Shown here piece after piece: positions 1 through 10,556 of a stretch of 64,000 nt of DNA. Origin of the DNA: Cycas panzhihuaensis (taxonomy: Eukaryota > Cycadophyta); the NCBI GenBank assembly GCA_023213395.1, contig CM041465.1:153705741-153769740 (forward strand). Reading direction: 5' to 3'. The first letter of the stretch is position 1. Each line of letters begins with the position of its first letter. The position numbers and the translations under genes were made by a program. The notes below the pieces were generated by a model. That model saw nothing but the letters and a program-made list of their open reading frames with translations. It was not told where the DNA came from and searched no databases.

Positions 1-150
1 TATACATTCTGTTTATAAAGTTCAAAAAATTAAAGTCATCTCTCTCTTACGGTTTACGCATTATTGCGTGCCTCACTTTACATCTCCCTACGGTTTACGT
101 TTTCACTTTTATATATACATTCCTCTTATAAAGTTCAAAAATTAAAGTTA
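1..150 (+). repeat. Short direct duplication, about 112-bp spacing
   Basis: The phrase 'tataaagttcaaaa' with its flanks occurs at about 1-39 and 113-150. The phrase 'cctacggtttacg' or a close variant also recurs between them. This looks like a local tandem duplication in the leader, or the right end of a longer array cut by the window edge. Confidence 0.5.
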
Positions 151-1969
151 ACTAAATAGTCCTTTGAGATCCGAGCCTGAATACTTTACACATAATCAGC
201 TTCAATTTCGTTTTTTTTTTATTTTTTTGTGTTTTTAAACTCAACGAGTGAGTTCACCCTCTTGGCATCGGAGATGTTTATTCTCTAACTGATCTTGGGT
301 TTAATCCTGGCTCAGTCTGTCTTCAGACCCATATTCTAAGAAGTTTTTTAATAATATAACTTTTTACCCTTTATTTTTTTTCAAAATTTTATTCTACATA
401 GAGTTATTGGCATTTTTGTTGCCATAACTCCTCATCGGCTTATCAGTTTTAGACGAAACTACTTCCATTAGATCAGAAATTTTCTGTACACCAATTTTAA
501 TTGGTCATATGACCAATATGGTGCTGATTTAACCCTGTTTTGGCAAATTTAACGTCAGACATTCAAAATTTCAGCCCTTTTCATATTTTTAACAAAATCA
601 CTTTTAGAACTAGCTGTAATTTATTACTAGTAATTTGCTTTCTGCCCAAATTTCTTCTATAGTGATCTACATTCTATAAACTTCAATACCCACTTCTTAT
701 TTTAATTTTTTAAATTCATTTTCATTAGTATTTTAATCGCTAAAATTGGGAATTTAGTTATTTTTAGCATATTTTTTAACATTTTACATAAAGACACCTG
801 TTACCATTTGTGCTATAATTTTTTTTATTTTATATCAGATTTTAATTCTGTCAACTTCGTTGGGAAGCTGACTCAATTCTCTTCGATTTGACATAATTTT
901 TTATATATTTTGACATATTTTTCTTATTTTCCAAATCATTCAAAGTTGAAGTACCTTATTGCCTCAAATCTACTATTTTTACTTATTTTTTAATATATTT
1001 TTCAAAACTTTTCAATTGAAAGTACATTGAACAATTTTATAAACAATATTTGATCAATTTTTCAACATTTTCTAAAGTGTTAATTAGTAATTTTATGCAA
1101 TTTTGAATTCTCTGCTCCTATTAGGCTCCATAAGGAGGTTTATACCTTTGCATCATTCAAATCATGATTTATTGGAACTCGTTTTCAAAACGATTAGTTT
1201 CATTGGATTCACACCTTATTAATCTACATATTGGTAGAATTTTAAATTATTTTGACATTATTCAACATAGTTTTCAAGCTATTAAAGTTGAGCATACAAG
1301 TACATCCTAATAAGCTTGTCATTTTTTCAAAATTTTTAAGAAAATTCTAGTTTATATCTCATTGGTTGCTCAAGGTTTCTACTTGATCTTTTTACAAGCA
1401 TTCTAAGCTATTTTAAAACAGAAATTGTTCACAAGGTAATATATATCTTTCTCAAAGAAAAGTTATTTTTATACAAAAAGGGAAAGTTTTTTTTTTTTAC
1501 ATTGAAGATTTACATTTACTCATTTGAGAAATTGGTATTTTTGGAAACTCTTTATATTTTATTCTAAAAAGTTTATTTCAGTTTTGCATAAGTAAAAAGG
1601 ATTTTTTAAGTTTGCTTTCAAATGCATCATTATTTTCTTATTGATCGTTATACTTCAAAAGTGTATCAAAGTTCTTTTCATTATTGAAAAATATCATTTT
1701 TCTTATACTTATGAAAAGAAAAATAACATTTTTTATTCAAATGCATATTTCATCTATTTGAAGAGCATTATATTTTTCTTTTTTTGAAAAAAAAAAAGGA
1801 AGTTTTTATTTTTAAAGTTTAGTATTCATTTCATCTTGCTTAGAGCATATTTTACTTTCTGTTTTGTATTATCAAAGGAGTTTTTCTTTTCTAAGTAAGA
1901 CCACATTACTAATTAGTTTAATTTTTTCACATTAAATAAGATAATTTTAAATTGAACCACCCTATTTTT

Positions 1970-2406
1970 CCAGCCTTACAAGGAGAACGGTTAGGACCCC
2001 TGAAGTTACCACCTCGCACATACTAATCGGCCTACTCATATTCGATGAGGACAGCTATTAGCTATTAGGTGTATTTAGTGGCAGGCTGAGGTATAGAACC
2101 TATTCATTTCATGGTGTTTAGAGACCAAGGCTAGACCTAGAGAGGGCAAGTGCCTTAGTTCAAGAACCTTCACCGCTAGATCTGTCGTTAGGCATAAGTC
2201 CAGTGCAGGTGGACCAACAATTCAGGGGGGTCTCAAAGCATTCTTAGCAGCCCGTGTACTGAGGTATATAGAGCCTAGTGCTCCGTACTGGTATATTGGG
2301 TCCATATTTTGCCATCTGTGGGCAGGCGCCACTAGACAGAATAACAACCAAAGGTTGTCTCAGGAGAAACATAAACTTAGAACCTAGTAGCCTTTCTAGG
2401 TCCTAG
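1970..2406 (+). other. Conserved pre-gag leader block, Copia-1 copy
   Basis: This roughly 430-nt segment lies about 140 nt upstream of the gag start. It is clearly similar along its whole length to 44032-44468 in E and, antisense, to 49560-49980 in C. Shared phrases include 'gaacggttaggacccctgaa', 'caaggctagacctagagagg' and 'ggcaggcgccactaga'. No frame is open in all three copies. It is less AT-rich than the surrounding leader. Retention in three decayed elements suggests a functional RNA or DNA signal in the living family, such as packaging, dimerisation or translation. That role is inference. Confidence 0.75.
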
Positions 2407-2546
2407 TTCATTTGTTTAAAACTTTAGAAAACTTTGGGATATATTTGAAAATAACTTCTTTCATTTAAGTTTTTTTAATTTTTTTTTACATTCAATTTTT
2501 TTTTTTGATATTGCATTTATCACATTTTACACAACTTTAGTTCAAA

Positions 2547-3718
2547 ATGACATCTAGTTTTGGGAACATAATTATCCCAAAATTTGATAAAAATAATTTT
2601 CTTAATTGGAGTAGGAGGATGAGGCCCATCCTCATAGCAAACGATATGTGGAATATAGTGAGAACCAGTTACAATGACTTAGGATCAAATCCAACCGATA
2701 CTGAAAAAGTTACATATAAAGAAAATATAAAAAAATATAACGAAGCATTAGCTCTTATCTTTTGTGCATTAGAAGATCATGTATTTCCACGAATCAGTGA
2801 ATCCATTAAGTCCAAAGAGGCTCAGGACACTTTACAACTTATATATGAAGGGGCCGCATCCTCTAAATTACAAAACTTGAGAAGTAAGTTCAAAAATTTA
2901 CGTATGATGCCTCACGAATTAGTAACTAAATTCATGGCCAAAATTTAAGATATTGTTAACCAAATAAGGTCACTTGGGGATACATTAACCGAACAAAGAG
3001 TAGTTCAACGAATCCTTCGATGTGTAGGAGCTGTTAGACGTTTGAAATGGTAGCTACTAGTATTAGTGTATCAAAAGATCTAAGTACCCTTAAAGTAGAA
3101 CAACTTACTGCTATGCTCATGTCTATAGAAGAGCAACAAACTGCTAATAAAACTTTAGAACATGCCTTTGCTACAAAGGCCAACATTTAACCTAACCCTT
3201 AAGATGGCACCTCAAAATAAAACGAATCTCCTTCAAAGAGAAAAGATGGAAACCCTAGAAATAAAACTAGACAAAATCCTCCACGATACTAAGTTGCTCA
3301 CAAAAATATACAAGGAGGACCCCCACAACATGAAAACTCTCCAAGACATCTGAATGCTCAAAGAAATCCAAACCAAAGAAGACAAGTTGATAATCATCCT
3401 TGTTATCCACACTGTCATGGGAATTCACAACCTTCTAGATCACCTCAGAACTATCGTGATCAACCAAGAAATAATCATACTCAATTTTATGAAGAAAGGA
3501 GGAGATCTTTCAATCTTAATCATTCTCCACTAATGAGTCAAAATCTCAGTTATGGAAAAAGAGATTAATTATATTATACTTATTGTCATAGAAATGGTCA
3601 CACTGAAGATAAGTGTTTTTCAAAACATGGACCACTCCCTAGAGGACATGTGTCAAATACATCAGAATCTAAAATTAATAATAAGTTATTTCTATCTAGT
3701 TTTTTAGCTCAGGAAGAA
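2547..3718 (+). pseudogene. gag: gag (capsid/nucleocapsid), Copia-1
   Basis: Gag forms the particle that packages the element RNA. The N-terminal 133 residues are open and show the UBN2-type copia capsid pattern: an IPKFD...NFLNWSRRM segment, a DMWNIV segment and a KEAQDTL segment. Stops include one at 2946-2948 where a Gln codon would fit. The frame shifts once near 3035, after which the coding frame continues into pol. The C-terminal part is basic and Gln/Asn-rich. A zinc knuckle lies near 3577-3625, but its first Cys is Tyr (Y-x2-C-x4-H-x4-C). The start is the first ATG after the conserved leader block, matching the gag start of E at 44596. Confidence 0.9.
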
Positions 3719-4048
3719 AATGATGATAGTTGGTACATTGATTTTGGTTGTTCCACCCACATGACCGATAAAGAATAGTTATTTCAAACTTTGGATACAA
3801 ATAAAAAAGCGTTAATTATGTTTGGAGACAACACTTCTTATGAATCAATTAGAAAAGGTAGCATTACCTTGTTGACTGATAGTGGTGAATATAAATACTT
3901 GAATGATGTTTTATACATCCCTACTTTAAGGAAAAACTTACTATCGGTAGGACAGATAATGGGACAAGATTATAAAGTAATTTTTGACAACGGTGAATGT
4001 GTCATCAAAGACAAAAGATAAAATAAAGCTATTGTTGCTAGAGGTATA
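3719..4048 (+). pseudogene. pol: Protease region of copia pol, Copia-1
   Basis: This is a retropepsin-like aspartic protease that would cut the gag-pol polyprotein. The active-site segment reads WYIDFGCSTHM, so the usual D-S-G is D-F-G. The downstream segment MFGDNTSYES and the YIPTLRKNLLSVGQ motif are typical of copia proteases. A stop at 3776-3778 falls where relatives have a Gln or His, and another lies at 4019-4021. The frame is the same as gag C-terminal and all downstream pol, so the polyprotein is a single frame broken by point stops. Confidence 0.88.
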
Positions 4049-4984
4049 ATGACTAAAGATCGTTTATTTAAGCTTACTATCACCCCTTTAGATACCTATG
4101 CCCTTAGAACCACAACTACTATGGATAGTGACTTATGGCATCGATGTTTCAGTCATCTTAATTATACCAGTTTAGCCCTTCTAAAAAGATTAGATATGGT
4201 TAATGGCTTGCCCCCTATTGATGTTAATAAAGAGTTATGTGAGGGATGCCTTCTTAGAAAACAACATAGAGAAAGCTTTCCCGATTTTAGCCATTGGGCC
4301 TCTGCCCCACTTCAACTCGTATACACGGATATTTGTGGCCTAATGACTACTCCCTCCTTGGTAGGTGCCAAGTACTTCGTCATATTTATTGATGAATTTA
4401 CAAGAAAAGCATTGGTGTTCTTTCTCAAATATAAATCTGATGCTTTTGACCACTTTGTTGACTTCAAAACCTTCGTTGAGCGACAAAGTGGATATCATAT
4501 CCTTTCTTTAAGATCAGATAATAGGGGAGAATTTACCTCTAATATCTTCAAAGATTATTGTATCCGACATGGGATTAGGAGACAACTTACCAACCCTTAC
4601 ACCCCACAATAAAATGGTGTAGCGGAAAGGAAAAATAGAACTATCATAGAAATGGCACGATGTATGCTTAAAGATAAAAACTTGGGCCATGAATTTTGGG
4701 CTGAAGCAGTCCATACCACAGTCTACCTAGTTAATAGATATTCCATAAAAGCAGTTAGGTGGAAGACACCAGAAGAAGCATGGATAGGTTATAAACCTAG
4801 TATCTATCACCTTAGGGTATTTGGTTGTTTAGCCTATGCCCACATCCCTGACCAAAGAAGAACTAAATTAGATGATCATAGTGTAAAATATATCTTTATT
4901 GGATATAATGAATCATCAAAATCTTACAAAGTTTATGATCCAAAATCCAGAAAAGTTATAGTGAGTAGGGACGTCAAATTTTAA
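4049..4984 (+). pseudogene. pol: Integrase of copia pol, Copia-1
   Basis: Integrase inserts the cDNA into the chromosome. The HHCC zinc domain is visible: H in LWHRCFSHLN and two Cys in CEGCLLRKQH. The core follows with D in VYTDICG, D in RSDNRGEF and E in NGVAERKNRT, so the D,D,E triad is kept. One stop at 4610-4612 sits where copia proteins read PQQNG, a CAA to TAA change. A second stop ends the track at 4982-4984, where E has CAA. The downstream GYNESSKSYKVYDP segment is the usual copia C-terminal part. Confidence 0.93.
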
Positions 4985-6289
4985 GAAGACAACTACTATC
5001 AAAATAATAAAAAACAACAGAAGGACATTGCCATTAAGTTTGATACATCAAATAAATCCAAATATATGCCTCCTATGTAGAGAAATTCTCCAGAAACTGC
5101 TAGGGAAGCAACATCATCTCAACCACTATCACAACTACTACCCAAATGGGTTCAGCATAACCATGACTTAGGAAATATATTGGATAACAATCGAAGATCT
5201 ACACGCTCACACAAGGTCAACTTTACTCTAATGAGCAAGCTACTCAAAAGTCATGAGCCTCAAACCTTTGGTGAGGCTAATGAACATGAATGTTGGCAAG
5301 AAGCCATGTAAGAGGAATATAAGTCCATCATTAAAAATGATACTTGGGAACTTGTAGATTTACCACCAAGAAAGAAAGCTATTGGAACCAAATGGGTCTA
5401 TAAGACCAAGTTTCACTCTGATGGCTCCATTGATAAATATAAAGCTTGTTTAGTTACTAAAGGATATGCCCAAAGAGAATGCATAGACTATACCAAAACA
5501 TTTTCCCTAGTCACTAGGATGGAATCAGTTCGCATGATAATAAGTTTAGCTGCCCAAATGGGTTGGCATGTTTATCAAATAGATGTAAAAAATGCTTTCT
5601 TAAATGGTTATATCCAAGAAGATATCTATGTCACTCAACCCCTTGGTTTTGAAGTCAGAGGGGAAGAAAACAAAGTGCACAAGTTAAAGAAGGTATTATA
5701 TGGTCTAAAACAAGCACCTAGGGCTTGGTATTCCCATATAGATACGTATCTTAAAGATCAAGTGTTTGAAAGATCTAAAGCAGATCCAAACCTTTACACC
5801 CAAATTAAAGGAAATTCAATATTGATTGTAGGACACTATGTGGATGATTTAATTTATACCAGAAATGACTCCCATATTTTAAGTCAAATTAAAGATGTTA
5901 TGTGTAAGGAATTTGAGATGACAGACTTAGGCCTCATGCATTACTTCCTAGGATTGGAAGTGTGGCAGGATGAACAAAGAATATTTATCTCTCAACGTAA
6001 ATATATATTAGATCTTCTACAAAGATTTAATATGACAAACTGTAAACCATTGTTAATACCAGCAGAAATTGGAATTAAACTCTCTAAGATAGATGACTCG
6101 ACTTTAGTTGATCCCACTCTCTATAGACAACTGATTGGCAGTCTAATCTATTCAACCTCTACTCCACCTGATATAACATATTCGGTAAGTGTTGTGTCTA
6201 GATTTATGCAGGATCCAAAGACATGTCATTGGCAAGCTGCTAAAAGAATCCTTAGATACCTTAAAGGGACTCTAGATTTTGGGTTATAC
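4985..6289 (+). pseudogene. pol: Reverse transcriptase of copia pol, Copia-1
   Basis: This is an RVT_2-type reverse transcriptase. After a linker (about 4985-5310) the N-terminal RT motif reads TKWVYKTKFHSDGSIDKYKA, followed by QIDVKNAFLNG, LYGLKQAPRAWY and the catalytic HYVDDLIY. All key RT residues look intact from 5519 to 6412. Stops at 5078 and 5309 interrupt the linker. The frame never shifts. RQLIGSLIYSTS and the ILRYLKGT motif mark the RT to RNase H connection. C lacks most of this domain, whereas E keeps it. Confidence 0.94.
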
Positions 6290-6790
6290 TACAAAACTAC
6301 ATCTGAGTTTCAGTTAACTAGTTATACAGATTTAGATTGGGCCGGTGATGTCGATGATAGAAAATCTACCTCATGTTATGTATTTAGTATAAGATCAACA
6401 GTGGTAGCTTAGAGTATAAAGAACTAAAATATTGTTTCCTTATCCTTAGCCGAAGTTGAGTATAAAGCCATGGTGTCAGGAGCTCGTGAATCAATCTAGT
6501 TAAGAAGACTCTTACAAGACTTTCAAATTAAACAGTAAGGTCCCACTAGAATTTGGTGTGACAATCAGAGCACTATTCAAATGACCAAAAATCTAGTATT
6601 CCACGACAGAACAAAGCATATTGAAACTCAATACCACTTCATTCGAGAACTTGTACAAGCAGACGAAATAGAGTTGACTTATTGTAGCACCAAAGATCAA
6701 ACGACAGATATTTTTGTAAAGGCCTTGGGGAAAATCAAATTTAAGAAATTTAGAGACGATTTAGGAGTTATACACATTGGGCTTATGGGG
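6290..6790 (+). pseudogene. pol: RNase H of copia pol, Copia-1
   Basis: This is the RNase H domain that degrades the RNA strand of the hybrid. Visible motifs are YTDLDWAGDVDDRKST, SLAEVEYKAM, WCDNQSTIQM and RTKHIETQYHFIRE. Four stops (6410, 6425, 6500, 6536) cluster here. Two fit TGG to TAG and two fit CAA or CAG to a stop. The protein ends just before the purine tract, as in other copia elements. Confidence 0.92.
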
Positions 6791-6795
6791 GAGAG
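6783..6795 (+). promoter_or_regulatory. Polypurine tract, Copia-1
   Basis: The tract 'tatgggggagag' is immediately followed by the LTR start TGTTG. E has 'tatgggggagaa' in the same place. It would prime plus-strand DNA synthesis. Confidence 0.85.
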
Positions 6796-7129
6796 TGTTG
6801 TGAATAATCCTAATGTATGTGCACCAGAGCCCTTAGGGCCCCTCAAAGCTACCTTTGAGGGCCCCTATGGCACCTTGAGCCACTCAACAACCATCTGGAC
6901 TGACCATTCACTTAAGGTACGTATCATCATTATTTTCTTTAATATATTTTAAACTTATCTTAATTATTGTGTAGCTAGGGTGATGGTGCCTGATGCCTCC
7001 CTGGAATTCTCTATTTAAGGGAAGGGAATACCTCCCTGATTTTTATTAATACCGCCATTTATTAGAAAGTGCCGTTGTACTCAAAATGCGATCGTTATGA
7101 TGTCCTGCTCTGCTCCTCCAGCTCCATCA
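6796..7129 (+). repeat. 3' LTR of Copia-1
   Basis: It begins TGTTG after the purine tract and ends in 'ctccatca', aligned with the ...CAACA end of the E LTR. A TATTTAA box near 7012 occupies the position of TATAAAT in the E LTRs. Upstream of it lies a GC-richer palindromic stretch ('gagcccttagggcccc') around 6827-6865. The sequence beyond the shared ends differs strongly from the E, C and F LTRs. The partner LTR is outside the window. Confidence 0.8.
7012..7018 (+). promoter_or_regulatory. TATA-like box in Copia-1 LTR
   Basis: TATTTAA lies about 217 bp into the LTR and is followed by an AAGGGAAGG stretch. The E LTRs have TATAAATTGAAGG at the equivalent point. Confidence 0.5.
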
Positions 7130-7132
7130 AAT

Positions 7133-7755
7133 ACATCTCCAAAAGATAAGGGTCAAGGAGAGGAGATAGAATCCAGTGAAGAGAAAAATGGTCTCCCAAG
7201 ATGGACAACTATAGAGATTTTGGGAAAATTATCTTTATCGACACTTTAGATATAGCTAAGCATGCATATTTGTTCTAAAATTTGATTAACGTGAAGAAAA
7301 TTATAGATGAAGATGAGATAAAAGCCAGATTCACTTGTACAGTGAGGGGAGTACCATTGGCCTGGTACAAGAAGTTGGACAAGAAAGAATCGTGGGCCAA
7401 TATAAAAAAGTCTTTTGATGAAAGATTTTAAAAGTTCTGAAGTAATGAACTAGTGGAAATTGCCCTTAGGGAAATCAAACAAAGACCCAGAGAATCAGTG
7501 TTGACCTATATCAATCGGATGAAAATTAATATGGCCAAGATAATCAATGAGACCGTGAAAGATCACAATATGAAAAATTATTTTATCAGAGGATTAAATA
7601 AAAATCTGAGAGCCATGATACATGCACATCCATTAAAGTCATTCAAGAATGCCCAGGATTTGGCACTGGATCTTGAAATGGAGATGCATGCTCAGGCTGG
7701 AGGACACAACCCCCTCCTATTGAGATTACAAGAGGAGATAAGAGAAATTAAATAG
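7133..7755 (+). pseudogene. gag: gag of gypsy G1 (capsid region)
   Basis: This is a retrotrans_gag-type capsid. From about 7295 the sequence reads DEIKARFTCTVRGVPLAWYK, then KESWANIKKSFDERF, LREIKQRPRESV and NYFIRGLN. Those are the standard gypsy gag landmarks: WY, the basic loop and the RGL helix. The 7130-7290 part is acidic and poorly conserved and may follow a few codons supplied by the Copia-1 LTR. Stops and a likely frame disturbance near 7240-7450 break it; 7453-7755 is open. Confidence 0.85.
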
Positions 7756-8700
7756 AATCATCATAGCTGACCCTTCTACCAAGTGGGAGTATCAGAAGAG
7801 GAATCAGAAGTAGAGGCTTTAAAGAAGGAAGTGACAAGATTGAAAATAAGAAATAATAAAGAAGAGGAAGTGACAAAGAAAAAGGACTATGAATTTAGAG
7901 TGGAAAAGTGATGCCATATCTACGAAGAAAGTTCACACATGACAAAAGAGTATAAAATTAATCTACAGAATAGTGCAATGCACCAAAGGAACGAATGGTG
8001 CCACATATGTGATGTGGATACTCATATGACGAAGGATTATTTTTACAACCCAAGAGGAAGATCGTATAGAGGACGAGGTAGGGGAAGAGGAGGTAACCCA
8101 CCTTGGAATGTATACACAATGAGGAGTACATAGGAATCCTCGAGGAAGAAACAACCGATGGGAAGATACCTTATATGTTTATAGTTTAGACATTGGAAAT
8201 TTAAATGCCCAACTAAATGGGAGTATGAACAAAAAATGTTTGTATGCAATAATTATGGATCAAGCAAGTACAAAATAGAAGATTACAAGAGGAAAGTGAA
8301 AGCTACCAACTTAATGATAATCATACCAGAAGGTAAAAATGTAAAACTCCAAAAGAAGTAAAAAGAAAATAAAGAAGATGGGTATCCAAACCCATAAAAA
8401 GAGATAAATCGATTTCGATAAGTAAAGCAAGTGTTAGAGGAACTAGGTCAGACAAAAACTATGTTACCAATGGGGAAACTTGAGACCAAATATGTGTATG
8501 TGAGAAAAATTAAACAAAAGGAGAAAGAAAAGGTACGAAAAGAACAAAAAACACAACCCCAAATGGTACAAATAGAGGAATTATTCAAAAGATTACCAGC
8601 AGAGGATATTCCAAGAATGTTGTTGCTAATGGAGAATTTGGTGAAACACTTGTAATTAACCATTCCTCTATGCTAAGTAATCGACTAGATCAAAGGAGGA
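7756..8700 (+). pseudogene. Nucleocapsid and linker of gypsy G1
   Basis: It lies in the same frame as gag. Two CCHC-like remnants are visible: CHIYEESSHMTKEY near 7912, and CHICDVDTHMTKDYF near 7999, where the last Cys is replaced by an aromatic residue. An RG-rich patch (RSYRGRGRGRGG) follows at about 8057-8095 and would suit RNA binding. Further on, 8431-8655 encodes a Lys/Glu-rich segment that looks like a coiled-coil linker to the protease. Stops are scattered through it. Confidence 0.7.
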
Positions 8701-8754
8701 ATATTACAACAAGGAATCACCAAGAGTCTAAAGAAAGTGATATAGTCATTTGAC

Positions 8755-9238
8755 ATGGATCCCATGGTGACAATTATGGTATTAGGGGAAACATTTCCAA
8801 AAGTGATCGTTAATGGGCGAGCAACTGTGAATGTACTAGTGACCTCAATATGGCGAAAGTTTGGGAGCCTAAAGTTGGAAGTGACAGCCTATTCGTTAAA
8901 ACTAGACAATAAATTATTGGTGTGACCTGTGGGAAAGTTGGCCAATATCAAAGTGGATGTGGCAGGAATCGTCATGAAAATTAACTTTACAATTGTGGAA
9001 ACAGAAAAGGGGGCAATACCCTATCTAGCCTTATTAGGAAGGCCTTGGCTATACAACACCCAATGTCTCCAAAAATGGAAAAATGTGACCTTCACCTTGT
9101 CAGATGGTAGAAATGAAATAGTATTACCAATGTTGGGGAAGAATTCCATTGAGGTGATACCTGACGAGGGATCAAGCACAACCATCATGAGTGAAACAAC
9201 AACCTCTTCCCTTAATGAAGAAAATCTTTACCATAGCT
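8755..9238 (+). pseudogene. Protease of gypsy G1
   Basis: This is a retropepsin-like domain. The N-terminal half has VNGRATVNVLVTSIWRK, where gypsy proteases have a D-x-G-type turn; the acidic residue is not evident here. The C-terminal half has the typical IPYLALLGRPWLY motif followed by WKNVTFTLSDGRNEI. The same LLGRPW segment is found antisense in gypsy A near 26900. The frame matches gag, and a stop lies near 8922. Confidence 0.8.
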
Positions 9239-9840
9239 GAAAAACCTACCAAATTAATCAATTGATAAGAAACAGAACCCACTCATTGTGGAGAAATTTA
9301 TAACTCCTTAGACGACAAAAATGGGATGAGATTTGTGGATTATTGGTTACAAGATGCTTATGAAGTAAACTCTTCTTCTTATAGGTGTAACTTATTATCT
9401 AAATATATAACTGAAAACATTGATGATAATTCAAATTCTTTTGAATATATGGTGACCAAGGATAGTTCAGTAGATAACATAGAAATTAACATAAACCAAG
9501 ACCAAAACCCCGCTAATAGATTTAGTATTATAATATCTAGTATTAACCTTAACCTCCTTTCTACCTCAGATGTGGGTCCTAAGGTAGATTCCCTATCCTG
9601 GCCACCCCTTATTATGACCTAAGGAAGGAAGTAATATTCCTTCCTTATCCTCTTTAAAGGTATACCCACCCAGCAACCAGTCCCTTCCAACAATTGGCAC
9701 TAAACCCAAGGGAATGGAAGGGGAATTGGCAGAAAATACTTCTAGAAACTTAGGTCAAGACAGTAAGGTAACTATCTTAGAGGAGAAAAACTTTAAAACT
9801 TATATTGGAGATCATGATAAACCTTTCTATGGGGAATAAT
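9239..9840 (+). other. G1 spacer between protease and second gag-like segment
   Basis: An ORF at 9326-9622 is Asn/Ser-rich (98 residues) and I do not recognise it. The remainder holds short acidic fragments. It may be the variable N-terminal part of the following gag-like protein. Confidence 0.4.
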
Positions 9841-10546
9841 TGTATGGAACTATTCATTTAACTCATTACATAGAATACTAGATGGAGGAAGAAAATTTGG
9901 ATAAGAATCAATGGCAAATTAAGCTAGTACTTACCTTACGAGGAACAGCTTAGTATTAGTACTTAGCCCACCAAGCTACTCTCCAGGGTTGGAAGGAGTT
10001 ACAAGCTACGTTTAGGATTTGATTCAATCACCCCAAACACTCAAATATTTCATTATTCCATGTAGGCAAAAACCCTAGTGAGCACATACAAAAATGTAAA
10101 CAAGAATAGACATCCCTAGGTATACCAAAGGAAACCTGGTCTAACCGCTTTTATCATACCTTGGGAAGGGTAGCAAAGGATTGCTTACTAAGAAAAGTAT
10201 AAAATCTAGATGTAACTTGGGAAAGCCTTAAAGGATCTTTTATAAAACCTTTAACACACTCGTTAAAAGATAAATATATCCATAAAATCTTGAAAAGTAT
10301 TAGAAGAATGAGTATGAACTTAGAACAAAGAGTTATAGCAATAAATAAAGAGAAGGAAGAATTAGAGTATGAGGAAGAAGAAGAAATTTTAAATTATCCT
10401 GCAGAGTTCATGGAAGTCAATATTGGGGAAAGGAAAATAAAAGATACCCTTAACCATAAAATTAGAAATAAGGGAGATATTGAAGTAACCAAATTAAAAA
10501 CTACTGAAATCAATGTAGGGAGTAAAGAGAACACTAAAATAATATG
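9841..10546 (+). pseudogene. Second gag-like segment between protease and RT in G1
   Basis: After several stops that fit Trp or Gln codons, the reading resembles a gag capsid a second time: a WQIKLVLTLRGTA segment, then WKELQATFRI, an HVGKNPSEHIQK loop, a Trp-rich SNRFYHTLGRVA segment and a final TWESLKGSF. A highly charged helix follows (10353-10390, Glu-rich). Its frame equals that of RT, so it could form the N-terminus of the RT polyprotein. Either the family has a duplicated capsid domain or an insert of another gag is present. The similarity was judged by eye. Confidence 0.5.
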
Positions 10547-10556
10547 AATAAGAGAT

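Larger units (their letters stand above)
1..2546 (+). other. Long non-coding leader of Copia-1
   Basis: No coding potential is visible. The region is T-rich with many poly-T and poly-A runs. Segments match the leaders of C (antisense, about 50400-51900), E (about 42500-44590) and F (antisense, about 21270-22620). One example is a phrase near 855-880 about a Trp-less 'cttcgttgggaagctgact' that recurs antisense near 50680. Copia leaders are usually a few hundred bases at most, so this length is unusual. Confidence 0.75.
1..7129 (+). mobile_element. Copia-1, Ty1/copia LTR retrotransposon, 5' end outside window
   Basis: The order is a leader of at least 2.5 kb, then gag, protease, integrase, RT and RNase H, which is the copia order with integrase before RT. 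A purine tract and a 334-bp 3' LTR close it. The 5' LTR and primer site are left of the window. Coding decay is mostly in-frame stops, with one frameshift near 3035. The 3' LTR abuts gag sequence of gypsy element G1 at 7130, so Copia-1 probably inserted into G1. The matching target duplication lies outside the window. Confidence 0.93.
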
